From positions 1 through 49,673 of the forward strand of contig JAAGZO010001174.1 in NCBI GenBank assembly GCA_024206195.1: a DNA stretch of 49,673 bases. Direction: 5' to 3'. Of this stretch, positions 21,921 to 30,060 are shown one piece after another. The DNA is from a bacterium. GTDB lineage: Archaea > Nanoarchaeota > Nanoarchaeia > Woesearchaeales > UBA10216. Made by a program: the position numbers and the translations under genes. Position 1 is the stretch's first letter. Every line of letters starts with the position of its first letter. The notes beneath the pieces are model-generated. The model was not told where the DNA came from and made no database searches. It worked only from the letters and a program-made list of their open reading frames with translations.

Positions 21921-22559
21921 TTACGGTTTTACATAAGCCATCAAAGAGCCTTTCATTGTGTGCGAATATTGCGGCTCTGCATCATCATTGTAGTATACAA
22001 CTTCTATGTCAAACCTCTGAATTGCATCTCCTTTAAGCTCTGAAAGGCTTCCAGTGCAATCAAGGGTCACTGATAAAGAATCGCCGTTAGACATATGTGC
22101 ACCTGGCTTTCCAGGTTCCCACTTTACTTCAGAAAATTCATTTGTGCAAGTGATTCCTGCTGCATCCCTAAGACCTGTTGTTGACATGGATGTGAGGATT
22201 ATTCCTTTTCCCATAGTATTCTGCAGAGAAAATTCCATGTTGTTGAAAAATGCAGATGGTTTATAATCTATACAATTTAGACCCATCTGAAGCTCACATC
22301 TCTCTGGTACAAAGTTTCCAGGTTCCATTACCCCAAAATAAGACAGTGAGCCTATAATCACAAAAACAAAAGGTATCACAAATATCAGCACAAGTATCAT
22401 TCCTATACAACTAATCGCGACTGCTGCAATTGCCACTCCCTTTCCTTCGCCGCCTTGTTTGTTTATCCTTGACAAGGCAATTATGCCTACAATAAACCCT
22501 GCAAGAGGAATTAAAAAAGCAAGTATTAATCCAAGTATAGCTAAATTTTTGGTTTGCAT
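21921..22559 (-). CDS. Two-helix membrane protein with conserved extracellular domain (paralog 2)
   Basis: The 212-residue product has the N-terminal anchor LAILGLILAFLIPLAGFIVG, then NKQGGEGKGVAIAA and a longer second helix region, and an outside domain ERCELQMGLNC, N-T-MGKGIILTSMS, ITC and LDC, ending in DIEVVYYNDD and SHTMKGSLMAYV. It is closest in sequence to the first gene of the array. The four Cys positions are conserved across all four proteins. Confidence 0.63.
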   Translation of the reverse strand: MQTKNLAILGLILAFLIPLAGFIVGIIALSRINKQGGEGKGVAIAAVAISCIGMILVLIFVIPFVFVIIGSLSYFGVMEPGNFVPERCELQMGLNCIDYKPSAFFNNMEFSLQNTMGKGIILTSMSTTGLRDAAGITCTNEFSEVKWEPGKPGAHMSNGDSLSVTLDCTGSLSELKGDAIQRFDIEVVYYNDDAEPQYSHTMKGSLMAYVKP

Positions 22560-22560
22560 C

Positions 22561-23178
22561 TTAATAGACTACTTCAGCCATCATTCTACCATTCATTGTG
22601 TGTGAATATGTTTTTTCTGAGGCGTCATTGTAGTATACAATTTCTAAATTAAACCTCTGCTTTTCATCTCTCTTTAGTTCTGAAATGCTTGAGGTACAAT
22701 CAAGTATTACATCACCTGTATCTCCATTTTCAATGTGTAGACCTGGCTTTCCTTCCCAAGATTCTCCAGAATACTCTTTAGTGCATGTAACTCCTGCTGC
22801 GTCTCCAGTACCTGTTGCAGTCATGGATGTAAGTAGAATTCCTTGACCCATACCATTTTGAAGTTTAATTTGTATGTTGTCGTCAAATGAAGATATCATG
22901 AAATCCACACATCTAAGTCCCATTTGAAGCTCACATTTTTCAGGCAGTATTGGTGTAGGACTCACCACTCCAAAATATGCCATAAATATCGTGAAAAACA
23001 TAATAGGTACTATTACAAATCCTAAACAACCGATAATAATTGCTGCAATTGCAGCTCCCTTTCCTTCGCCGCCTTGATTCTTAATCTTTGATAAGGCGAC
23101 TGCTCCTATGATAAGGCCTGCGATAGGCACAAAAAAAGCAAGTATTAATCCGAGTACAGCTAGATCTTTGGTTTCCAT
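22561..23178 (-). CDS. Two-helix membrane protein with conserved extracellular domain (paralog 1)
   Basis: The 205-residue product is the first gene of the operon. The anchor LAVLGLILAFFVPIAGLIIG and KNQGGEGKGAAIAA precede the outside domain EKCELQMGLRC, NGMGQGILLTSMTATGTGDAAG, VTC and LDC, with NLEIVYYND and YSHTMNGRM near the end. A minus-strand TATA (complement of TTTATAAA near 23206-23213) is about 30 nt upstream of the ATG. The function of the extracellular domain is not recognised. Confidence 0.65.
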   Translation of the reverse strand: METKDLAVLGLILAFFVPIAGLIIGAVALSKIKNQGGEGKGAAIAAIIIGCLGFVIVPIMFFTIFMAYFGVVSPTPILPEKCELQMGLRCVDFMISSFDDNIQIKLQNGMGQGILLTSMTATGTGDAAGVTCTKEYSGESWEGKPGLHIENGDTGDVILDCTSSISELKRDEKQRFNLEIVYYNDASEKTYSHTMNGRMMAEVVY

Positions 23179-23230
23179 TGTAATATCTACTCTCCACTCT
23201 GCAATTTATAAACCTTTCTCATTCAAAAAG

Positions 23231-23238
23231 ATTTATAA
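23231..23238 (+). promoter_or_regulatory. TATA box of the translin operon
   Basis: The sequence TTTATAAA sits 27 nt before the ATG at 23262. The same TTTATAAACCT string occurs 25 nt upstream and serves the divergent paralog operon. Confidence 0.55.
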
Positions 23239-23261
23239 ACCTAGATGGACTTCCAGAACAC

Positions 23262-23828
23262 ATGAAAACAAACATCAAGAAAACATTCGGCCCATTAAGG
23301 GTGGAAATCGAAAAAGCAGACAAAAAGAGGGATGAACTGATACTCAAGTCTCGAGATATTATTAAGCTGTCAAAGAAAATCATTTATTCTGTCCAGCGAA
23401 ACGATCTTAAGACTGCAAAGCCATTAATCAGCAATATTAAAACAAAAGTAGCAGCGCTTAAAAAATACTCAGAATGTGATTCAGGATCATATAGGGTTGC
23501 AATGCAGGAGTATGTTGAAGCTATCGCGTTCTATGAGTTTGTTAACAGCAAAAAGCTGCCTACAAAAGCAGCTCTTAATGTTAGTGCTGAGCACTATTTA
23601 CTTGGTATTTGTGATTTAACTGGCGAATTAGTCAGAAGAGCAATTAACATGGCGATAAAAGGAAACAAAAAAGAGGCATTGGCAATTAAGGATTTTGTTA
23701 GTGATGTATATGGAGAGCTTATGCAGTTTGACTTCAGAAATAGCGAGCTAAGAAGAAAGTTTGACGGAATCAAGTATGATCTGAAAAAGCTTGAGGATTT
23801 AGCTCTTAATTTGAAACTAAAACGATGA
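23262..23828 (+). CDS. Translin family protein
   Basis: The 188-residue all-helical product matches the translin/TRAX superfamily: RDELILKSRDIIKLSKKIIYSVQR near the N-terminus, YRVAMQEYVEAIAFYEFV in the middle, and HYLLGICDLTGELVRRAI, FVSDVYGELMQFD towards the C-terminus. In eukaryotes translin and TRAX form the C3PO RNase; in archaea the proteins form oligomers that bind or process RNA. Its stop overlaps the gatC start (ATGA), so it is co-translated with tRNA-amidation genes. Confidence 0.85.
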   Translation: MKTNIKKTFGPLRVEIEKADKKRDELILKSRDIIKLSKKIIYSVQRNDLKTAKPLISNIKTKVAALKKYSECDSGSYRVAMQEYVEAIAFYEFVNSKKLPTKAALNVSAEHYLLGICDLTGELVRRAINMAIKGNKKEALAIKDFVSDVYGELMQFDFRNSELRRKFDGIKYDLKKLEDLALNLKLKR

Positions 23829-24049
23829 TAGATAAAAAAGAAATAAAAAAGCAGGCAAAGCAGATAATGGACGATTTCATTAAGGCTTTGGACAAAGTCA
23901 AGGAAAAAGATATTGACTTTGGTACTGAAAGAGAAGAGTCTACAAGAACGCCTGATGATTACAAAGAGGATGGCTTTAAGGATAGAATGCTGAAGAACGC
24001 TCCTAAGAAAAAAGGAGACTATGTACTTATGGAAAAGAAAAGCTGGTAA
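23825..24049 (+). CDS. gatC: Asp-tRNA(Asn)/Glu-tRNA(Gln) amidotransferase subunit C
   Basis: The 74-residue product has the short archaeal GatC layout: an N-terminal helix (KEIKKQAKQIMDDFIKAL) and the C-terminal signature RTPDDYKEDGFKDRMLKNAP and DYVLMEKKSW. GatC wraps around GatA to stabilise the GatCAB complex. It overlaps translin by 4 nt, and its stop is one nucleotide before the gatA ATG. gatB is not in this window. Confidence 0.85.
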   Translation: MIDKKEIKKQAKQIMDDFIKALDKVKEKDIDFGTEREESTRTPDDYKEDGFKDRMLKNAPKKKGDYVLMEKKSW

Positions 24050-24050
24050 A

Positions 24051-25406
24051 ATGCTTAAAGAAAAAATCGATGATATAAAATCAGGGAAACTTAAGGCTGT
24101 TGATAATATAAAGGGCTTTCTTAAGGAAATTGAAAAAAACAACAAGAAATTCAATATTTTCCTGCATGTAAACAAAGATGCAGTGAAGCAAGCAGAGGAA
24201 ATTGACAAGAAAAAGAAAAAAGGGAAGCTTGCGGGCCTTGGAATTGCTGTAAAATGCAATATTTCTGTTCTTGACATGCCTATTAGCTGCGCATCAAAGA
24301 CCCTAGAAGATTATTATGGGACATATGATGCTGATGTAATAAAAAAGATAAAAGCAGAGGATGGAATAATATTAGGCCTTGTAAACTGCGATGAGTTTGC
24401 ATCTGGCGCATCAGGAGAATCATCTGCATTCGGTCCAACAGACAATCCTGCGGCTCCTGGCAGAATCCCAGGCGGTTCAAGCTCTGGCAGTGCTGCTGCT
24501 GTTGCAGCAAATATGTGTGATCTTTCTTTAGGTACAGACACAGGCGGTTCAACAAGGAATCCTTCTTCACACTGCGGTGTTACAGGTGTAAAGGCAAGCT
24601 ACGGAAGAGTATCAAGATATGGCATGGTTGATCTTGCCATGAGCTTAGAAGGCATAAGTCCTGTTAGTAAGGATGTTTATGGCTGCGCTTTATTGTTAGA
24701 GGTTATTGCTGGCAAAAGTATTCGTGATGCTGTTACTCTAGATGCAAAGGTTCCCGAGTATACCAAGGAAATAAAAAAGAAGCCAAAGATTACAATTGGT
24801 GTGAGCAAGGATTTTGAAAAGCTTTGTGATGATAAGAGAATCTATAAGTTGATTCAAAACGCAATTGACAAGCTTTCAAAGGAAAACGGATACAAAGTAA
24901 AGGATGTAAAGCTAAAGTACGTTGACCTTTCAATACAAACCTATTATCCAATTGTTTATGTGGAGTTCTTTTCAAGTACAAGAAAGCTTGATGGTAAAAA
25001 GTACGGAAAAAAGATAGAGGATGCGTGTGGTGAAGAGGTTTATAGAAGAATAATGGGTGGACGAGAGATATCGCGTGCAGAGCACCATGGAAAATATTAC
25101 AGAAAGGCATTGGTAGCAAAAAAACTCATAAAAGATGATTTTGAAAAAGCATTCAAGGAAGTTGATGTTATTTTGTCGCCAACAACTCCAAGATTACCAC
25201 ACAAATTTGAGGAAAAAATAACAGACCCGAAGGTCATGTATGCATATGACGCATATACCTGCCCTGCTAATCTTGCAGGAATCTGTGCAGGTGTTGTAAA
25301 AGCAGGGGAAATAGAAGGCATACCAGTTGGCCTTCATATAATGGCACCTCGACTAAAAGAGGAGCTAATGCTGCAGGTGATGAAACTATGGGAAGATACA
25401 CGGTAA
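24051..25406 (+). CDS. gatA: Asp-tRNA(Asn)/Glu-tRNA(Gln) amidotransferase subunit A
   Basis: The 451-residue product belongs to the amidase signature family. GLGIAVKCNI gives the catalytic Lys; the signature PGGSSSGSAAAVA and LGTDTGGSTRNPSSHCGVTG give the Ser-cisSer pair; GRVSRYGMVDLAMSLEG follows. GatA frees ammonia from glutamine to amidate misacylated tRNA. The start at 24051 (MLKEKIDDIKSG) follows the gatC stop by one nucleotide; an ATG at 24021 lies inside gatC in another frame and would add residues unlike GatA. Its end overlaps the next gene by 19 nt. Confidence 0.94.
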   Translation: MLKEKIDDIKSGKLKAVDNIKGFLKEIEKNNKKFNIFLHVNKDAVKQAEEIDKKKKKGKLAGLGIAVKCNISVLDMPISCASKTLEDYYGTYDADVIKKIKAEDGIILGLVNCDEFASGASGESSAFGPTDNPAAPGRIPGGSSSGSAAAVAANMCDLSLGTDTGGSTRNPSSHCGVTGVKASYGRVSRYGMVDLAMSLEGISPVSKDVYGCALLLEVIAGKSIRDAVTLDAKVPEYTKEIKKKPKITIGVSKDFEKLCDDKRIYKLIQNAIDKLSKENGYKVKDVKLKYVDLSIQTYYPIVYVEFFSSTRKLDGKKYGKKIEDACGEEVYRRIMGGREISRAEHHGKYYRKALVAKKLIKDDFEKAFKEVDVILSPTTPRLPHKFEEKITDPKVMYAYDAYTCPANLAGICAGVVKAGEIEGIPVGLHIMAPRLKEELMLQVMKLWEDTR

Positions 25407-26026
25407 TTTTACTTATTGCACTCTTTTTTGTTATGGGATGTGACCAAGCACCTATTAATGAACCAATTCAGGAAAATGAAACAATCGAAGAAGAGGTAGT
25501 TGAAATGAAAAATGTTCTTTTCATTATTGCACAAAACAATTTCAGAGATGAAGAACTGAATGAACCTAAAAAGATTCTTGAAAGCGCAGGACATAATGTT
25601 GATGTTGCAAGCTTAACAATGGCAACTGCAAAGGGTATGCTTGGCATGCTTATTACGCCTGATTTAACTGTTAATGAAGCACTAGCTAAGGTGGAAAACT
25701 ATGATATGGTTGTAGTTGTTGGTGGAAGCGGTTCGCCTTCACTTGCAGACTATCCAGAGGTTCTAAGCCTGCTGAAAAAAGCAGATGAAAAAGAAAAAGA
25801 GCTTGCAGGCATCTGCCTTGGTCCAATGACAATGGCAAAAGCAGGCGTGCTTAGTGGAAAGAATGCCACTGTTTTTAATACAGATGATTCACTTGATGCC
25901 TTAAGACGTGGCGGTGCTAAATACACTGCAGGAGACCTTGTTGAGGATGAAAGACTTGTTACTGCATCTGGTCCTGAAGCATCAACACAATTCGGAGAAA
26001 AACTAGCAGAGATACTAAGAGGGTGA
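25388..26026 (+). CDS. Lipoprotein with a DJ-1/PfpI domain
   Basis: The 212-residue product begins with a lipoprotein-type signal (ILLIALFFVMGC, lipobox Cys18) and an acidic linker. A DJ-1/PfpI domain starts at residue 40 (MKNVLFIIAQNNFRDEEL), with VVVVGGSGSP and the nucleophile elbow AGICLGPMTMAKAGVL. DJ-1 relatives are proteases, chaperones or glyoxalase-like enzymes, normally in the cytoplasm. Placing one outside the membrane is unusual. An internal start at 25505 would give a plain cytoplasmic protein, but the well-formed signal and linker argue for the long form. It overlaps gatA by 19 nt. Confidence 0.8.
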   Translation: MGRYTVILLIALFFVMGCDQAPINEPIQENETIEEEVVEMKNVLFIIAQNNFRDEELNEPKKILESAGHNVDVASLTMATAKGMLGMLITPDLTVNEALAKVENYDMVVVVGGSGSPSLADYPEVLSLLKKADEKEKELAGICLGPMTMAKAGVLSGKNATVFNTDDSLDALRRGGAKYTAGDLVEDERLVTASGPEASTQFGEKLAEILRG

Positions 26027-26030
26027 TTTT

Positions 26031-26663
26031 ATGCTTGATTTAGATGGAGTAAAGATAGAATGGCTTGGTCATGCTTGCTTTAAGATAACAGGAGAGAAGC
26101 TGATATACATAGATCCTTATCAGATTGAAGAGAACGAAAAAGCAGACATAATTCTTGTAACACATGGTCACTATGACCACTGCAGTGTTGGAGACATACA
26201 GAAGCTTACAAAGCACGATACTGTAATAATTGCAACAGCAGACTGTCTCAGTAAGTTGCCTGCAGAAAGAGTTGGTGCAAAAGATGTTAAGATTGCTGCT
26301 CCTGGAAAGAAATTCCAGACAGATGGTGTCCTGATAGAGGCTGTACCTGCTTACAATGTTGACAAGCAGTTCCATCAAAAGGATGAGGAATGGGTAGGGT
26401 ATATTGTTGAAACCAAAAACAAGAGAATCTATCACGCAGGAGACACTGATTTTATTTCTGAGATGAGTAATCTGAAGAATATTGATGTTGCACTGCTGCC
26501 AATTGGCGGAACATACACCATGGATGCAAAAGAAGCAGCAAAAGCTGCAGATGCAATCAAGCCAAAGATTGCAGTTCCAATGCACTATGGCAAGATAGTA
26601 GGAAGCAGCGCAGACGCAGAGACCTTCAAGGCATCTACTTCAGTGAATGTTGAGCTAATGTAG
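26031..26663 (+). CDS. Metal-dependent hydrolase, metallo-beta-lactamase fold (UPF0173/UlaG-like)
   Basis: The 210-residue product has the metal motif THGHYDHCS near residue 45, WLGHACFKI at the N-terminus, YHAGDTDF near residue 137, and PMHYG at the end of the fold. These match the small UlaG/UPF0173 hydrolases of unknown substrate. GGGTGA just upstream of ATG 26031 makes a ribosome binding site, so the gene is read from the preceding operon. Confidence 0.85.
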   Translation: MLDLDGVKIEWLGHACFKITGEKLIYIDPYQIEENEKADIILVTHGHYDHCSVGDIQKLTKHDTVIIATADCLSKLPAERVGAKDVKIAAPGKKFQTDGVLIEAVPAYNVDKQFHQKDEEWVGYIVETKNKRIYHAGDTDFISEMSNLKNIDVALLPIGGTYTMDAKEAAKAADAIKPKIAVPMHYGKIVGSSADAETFKASTSVNVELM

Positions 26664-26669
26664 GCAAAG

Positions 26670-26678
26670 CTTTATAAA
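26670..26678 (+). promoter_or_regulatory. TATA box of aspS
   Basis: CTTTATAAA-like sequence centred about 28 nt upstream of ATG 26702, giving a leaderless transcript. Confidence 0.55.
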
Positions 26679-26701
26679 TAATTCTTGAACACTTTAGAGG
26701 T

Positions 26702-28456
26702 ATGTTAAGAAGTAATACCTGTGGGGAGCTCACAAAGAAGGATGTTAAGAAAAAGGTAACTTTGTGTGGCTGGAGCCGTAGCAGAAGGGATCATGGCGGA
26801 GTAATCTTCATTGACTTGGTAGACCGCTATGGAATTACACAGGTTGTATTTGATCCATCTCATAACAAAGAAGTCCATAACATAGCTGAGCGCGTTGGTA
26901 ATGAGTGGGTGATTCTTGTTAAGGGCGCTGTAAGACCAAGACCTTCTGGAATGATTAATCCAAAGCTTACAACAGGTGAGATAGAGATCATTGTTGACCG
27001 CATTGAAATTCTGAACAAATCAGAAGTAACTCCTATTCAGGTTGATGATCACGTAACAGCTAATGAAGATGTCAGATTAAAGTACAGATATCTTGATCTT
27101 AGAAGGCCTGTTATGCAGAAACATATTGAAACAAGGCATAAGGCAGCGCAGGCAGTAAGGGAATATTTTAACGATAACAAGTTCCTTGAGATAGAAACAC
27201 CACTGCTTATTAGAAGCACACCAGAAGGAGCAAGGGACTATGTTGTTCCAAGCAGGGTTAATCCTGGAAAATTCTATTCACTGCCGCAGAGCCCACAGCT
27301 CTACAAGCAGATTCTAATGATTTCCGGCATGGACAGGTATTATCAGATAACAAAATGCCTGAGAGATGAAGACCTCAGAGCAGACAGACAGCCTGAATTC
27401 ACACAGATAGATGTTGAAATGAGTTTTGTGGATGAAGAAGACATCCAAAAGATGACAGAAGGAATGCTTAAGCATGTTTTCAAGAAAGCAGTAGGATTGG
27501 AGATTAAGACTCCGTTCCCAAAAATAACATACCATGATGCAATGGAAAGATACGGAAGTGATAAACCAGATACAAGGTTTGACTTAGAATTGATTCCTGT
27601 TGAAGATATTGTTAAGGACTCTGACTTCATGGTTTTCAAGCAGGTTCTGGATAAGAAAGGAACTGTAAAGTGCATAAATGCAAAAGGCTGCGCAAAATTC
27701 TCAAGAAAAGAGATTGATGAATTGATATCGTTCGCTCAAAGCCTTGGTGCAAAAGGCATGGCCTGGATAAAAATGGAGGATAAACTTGAAAGCTCCATAA
27801 TCAAATATCTAAATGATGATATTCAAAAGAAGCTCATAGCAAAAACAAAGGCAAAGAAAGGTGATTTGCTGTTATTTATTGCAGACGAGCATTTCACAAC
27901 AAACACAGTCCTTGGAAACATAAGGCTAAAGCTTGCTGAAAAGCTCAATCTTATCAAAGGCGGATTCTCCTTTGTATGGGTAACTGATTTCCCATTAGTT
28001 GAATATGATGAAACAGAGCAAAAGCACGTTGCAGTTCATCACCCATTCACAAGTCCAAAGGACCCTGCTATGTTTGAAAAAGATCCAAAGAATGCTATTG
28101 CAAAAGCATATGATGTAACATTGAATGGAATTGAGATTGGCGGCGGATCAATAAGAACACATGATCCAAAAATACAGGAAAAGGTGCTTGGTGTTTTGGG
28201 CATAGATAAAAAAGAGGCAAATGATAAATTCGGTTTCCTTCTGGAAGCACTAAGTTATGGAGCTCCTCCTCACGGAGGTATTGCTATGGGTTTTGACAGA
28301 ATGGTTGCACTTCTCTGCGGCTTTAATGACATTCGAGAGGTCATGGCTTTCCCTAAAAACAAGAAAGCAGAGAACCCTATGGATGGTTGCCCATCTCCAG
28401 TAGACGATAAGCAGCTAAAAGAGCTGAATATTAAGACTAATATTCTTAAGAAGTAA
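26702..28456 (+). CDS. aspS: Aspartyl-tRNA synthetase, bacterial type, probably non-discriminating
   Basis: The 584-residue class IIb enzyme has the bacterial plan: an N-terminal OB-fold anticodon domain (GWSRSRRDHGGVIFIDLVDR), motif 1 near 165-190, motif 2 (YYQITKCLRDEDLRADRQPEFTQ read in parts), a GAD insert at about 300-410 (VKCINAKGCAKFSRKEIDEL; GAKGMAWI), and motif 3 GGIAMGFDRMVALL near 525. Archaeal AspRS normally lacks the GAD insert. The His in RRDHGG and the Gly in RPSGMINP match residues tied to non-discriminating Pseudomonas-type AspRS, which also charges tRNA-Asn. The GatC and GatA genes nearby fit this, since GatCAB would amidate Asp-tRNA-Asn. Confidence 0.93.
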   Translation: MLRSNTCGELTKKDVKKKVTLCGWSRSRRDHGGVIFIDLVDRYGITQVVFDPSHNKEVHNIAERVGNEWVILVKGAVRPRPSGMINPKLTTGEIEIIVDRIEILNKSEVTPIQVDDHVTANEDVRLKYRYLDLRRPVMQKHIETRHKAAQAVREYFNDNKFLEIETPLLIRSTPEGARDYVVPSRVNPGKFYSLPQSPQLYKQILMISGMDRYYQITKCLRDEDLRADRQPEFTQIDVEMSFVDEEDIQKMTEGMLKHVFKKAVGLEIKTPFPKITYHDAMERYGSDKPDTRFDLELIPVEDIVKDSDFMVFKQVLDKKGTVKCINAKGCAKFSRKEIDELISFAQSLGAKGMAWIKMEDKLESSIIKYLNDDIQKKLIAKTKAKKGDLLLFIADEHFTTNTVLGNIRLKLAEKLNLIKGGFSFVWVTDFPLVEYDETEQKHVAVHHPFTSPKDPAMFEKDPKNAIAKAYDVTLNGIEIGGGSIRTHDPKIQEKVLGVLGIDKKEANDKFGFLLEALSYGAPPHGGIAMGFDRMVALLCGFNDIREVMAFPKNKKAENPMDGCPSPVDDKQLKELNIKTNILKK

Positions 28457-28465
28457 AAAACGGCA

Positions 28466-28475
28466 GTTTTTTAAA
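28466..28475 (+). promoter_or_regulatory. TATA box of corA
   Basis: The T-rich AGTTTTTTAAAT region is centred about 28 nt before ATG 28499. It overlaps the ATG at 28475, which argues against that codon as the start. Confidence 0.5.
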
Positions 28476-28498
28476 TGAATCAGACTTCTTGGAGTTCT

Positions 28499-29464
28499 AT
28501 GATTGAACTATTCACACTGAAGAAGGACAGAGTAGAGTTTATGGAGCACTCCAGTGTATCTAGAACTCTAACCTGGACAAAGATTGTTGGTGGTAAAAAT
28601 ACTGTATGGATGAGATGCCTTAATCCTAATGAAGAAACAATCGCTGTGCTTTCTGAAGTCTCAAAGATTCCTGTTGAGGAGTTCAGGGAATCTATGGAAG
28701 AGGAAGAGAGACCAAAACTGAGCATGAACAGATATCTTGAGATTGTCTACAGAGCTCCTGAAATAGAAGAGGGAGATGTTGTAACTGTTCCTGTTTACAT
28801 TTATATTGTTAATAATCTTATAATTACAATTGAAAAAAGCAAGAATTCTATTCTTGATGGAATGTCAAATGGTATGAAAGCTAACAAGAAGCGCTTTTTA
28901 TTCAAAAAACCAATTGGTTATTTCATTTTCCTTTTACTTGATCAGGTAAACGATGACTTCCTGAAATACATAGATCGCATAGGAGCAAAGGTTGATGTGT
29001 TTGCAGAAAAGAAAGCGCTTTCAACAGAGACTGTAGAAAAGATATATGATTCAAGCGTAACGCTGAGCTACTTTAATCAGGCGCTTATTGCAAATATAGA
29101 GGTAGTTAACAACCTGAGAAAGTGCTATTACAAAACATTTTCTGATGAAGACAGAAAGAGGTTTTCAGAGCTGTATTTCGACGCATTGCAAATCATGGAC
29201 ACAGAAAAGATTCAGAGAGATGTTATCAGTAATCTATTCAATATGCAAGCAGTGATTAATGCTGACAGACTTAATAATTTCATGAAAACAATTGCGTTTT
29301 TTGCACTGATAATCATGCTTCCTACATTGATCACAGGAATGTATGGAATGAATATCAACAATCTTCCATTGGCTAATAATCCTTATGCGTTCTACATACT
29401 GCTAGCAGTAATGCTTGTACTTGTTATGGGTCTTTTCTATGCATTCAAAAGGACTGTAAAGTGA
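28499..29464 (+). CDS. corA: CorA-type divalent metal (Mg2+/Co2+) transporter
   Basis: The 321-residue product has a long cytoplasmic N-terminal domain, a stalk helix, and two C-terminal membrane helices. Between them is the ion-selectivity signature YGMN, in GMYGMNINNLPLANNP, followed by a basic tail. CorA forms a pentameric Mg2+ channel. I start at ATG 28499 (MIELFTLKKD), because the TATA box lies across the upstream ATG at 28475. The stop overlaps the next gene (GTGA). Confidence 0.92.
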   Translation: MIELFTLKKDRVEFMEHSSVSRTLTWTKIVGGKNTVWMRCLNPNEETIAVLSEVSKIPVEEFRESMEEEERPKLSMNRYLEIVYRAPEIEEGDVVTVPVYIYIVNNLIITIEKSKNSILDGMSNGMKANKKRFLFKKPIGYFIFLLLDQVNDDFLKYIDRIGAKVDVFAEKKALSTETVEKIYDSSVTLSYFNQALIANIEVVNNLRKCYYKTFSDEDRKRFSELYFDALQIMDTEKIQRDVISNLFNMQAVINADRLNNFMKTIAFFALIIMLPTLITGMYGMNINNLPLANNPYAFYILLAVMLVLVMGLFYAFKRTVK

Positions 29465-30003
29465 AACTAAGTCTTGTTACCGGAAATAAGAATAAGGTTC
29501 GTGAGTTTAAACTTCTTATGGGTTCTGATTTAGAAGCGATAAACCTTGAATACCCTGAACTGAAATCTGATGATCCATGCGAGATTTCTAGGATTGCTGC
29601 GAAGACGCTAGCAGAAAAAATGAAAAAGACAGTTATTGTCGAGGATTCCGGTCTTTTCGTAAAAGCGCTGAATGATTTCCCAGGAACATCAACTAAATAC
29701 ATCTTCAACAGAATAGGGAACAAAGGAACTCTAAAGCTTATGAAAGGTGTTAAAGACAGGAAGTGTTGGTATAAATCAGCAATAGGCTATTGCGAGCCTG
29801 GAAAGCAGCCAATAAGTTTCCTTGGCACAGAAGAGGGGAAGATTGCATCAAAAGAAAAAGGCACTGCAGGCTGGGGCCAGGATCCGATCTTTATCCCAAA
29901 AGGGAAACAAAAGACATACGGTGAAACAAGAAAGCCAGGAGACGTAAATATCTTCAGAAAAAGAGCTATTGAGAAGCTGATTGCTTATTTGGAAGACAGA
30001 TAA
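29461..30003 (+). CDS. XTP/dITP pyrophosphatase (HAM1/RdgB family)
   Basis: The 180-residue product removes non-canonical purine nucleotides from the pool. It shows the N-terminal LVTGNKNKVREF, VIVEDSGLFVKAL in the centre, GTEEGKIA, and GWGQDPIFIPKG near the C-terminus. It starts with GTG at 29461, overlapping the corA stop, which fits the full conserved N-terminus. Confidence 0.92.
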   Translation: MKLSLVTGNKNKVREFKLLMGSDLEAINLEYPELKSDDPCEISRIAAKTLAEKMKKTVIVEDSGLFVKALNDFPGTSTKYIFNRIGNKGTLKLMKGVKDRKCWYKSAIGYCEPGKQPISFLGTEEGKIASKEKGTAGWGQDPIFIPKGKQKTYGETRKPGDVNIFRKRAIEKLIAYLEDR

Positions 30004-30028
30004 TTGCTTATTCTATACAAAGAAAAAA

Positions 30029-30036
30029 TTTTTATA
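30029..30036 (+). promoter_or_regulatory. TATA box of the acyltransferase gene
   Basis: TTTTTATA at 28 nt before ATG 30061. It lies within the reading frame that starts at TTG 30004, so that codon is unlikely to be the start. Confidence 0.55.
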
Positions 30037-30060
30037 GGTTTTTCAGTTGCCCTCCATAAA

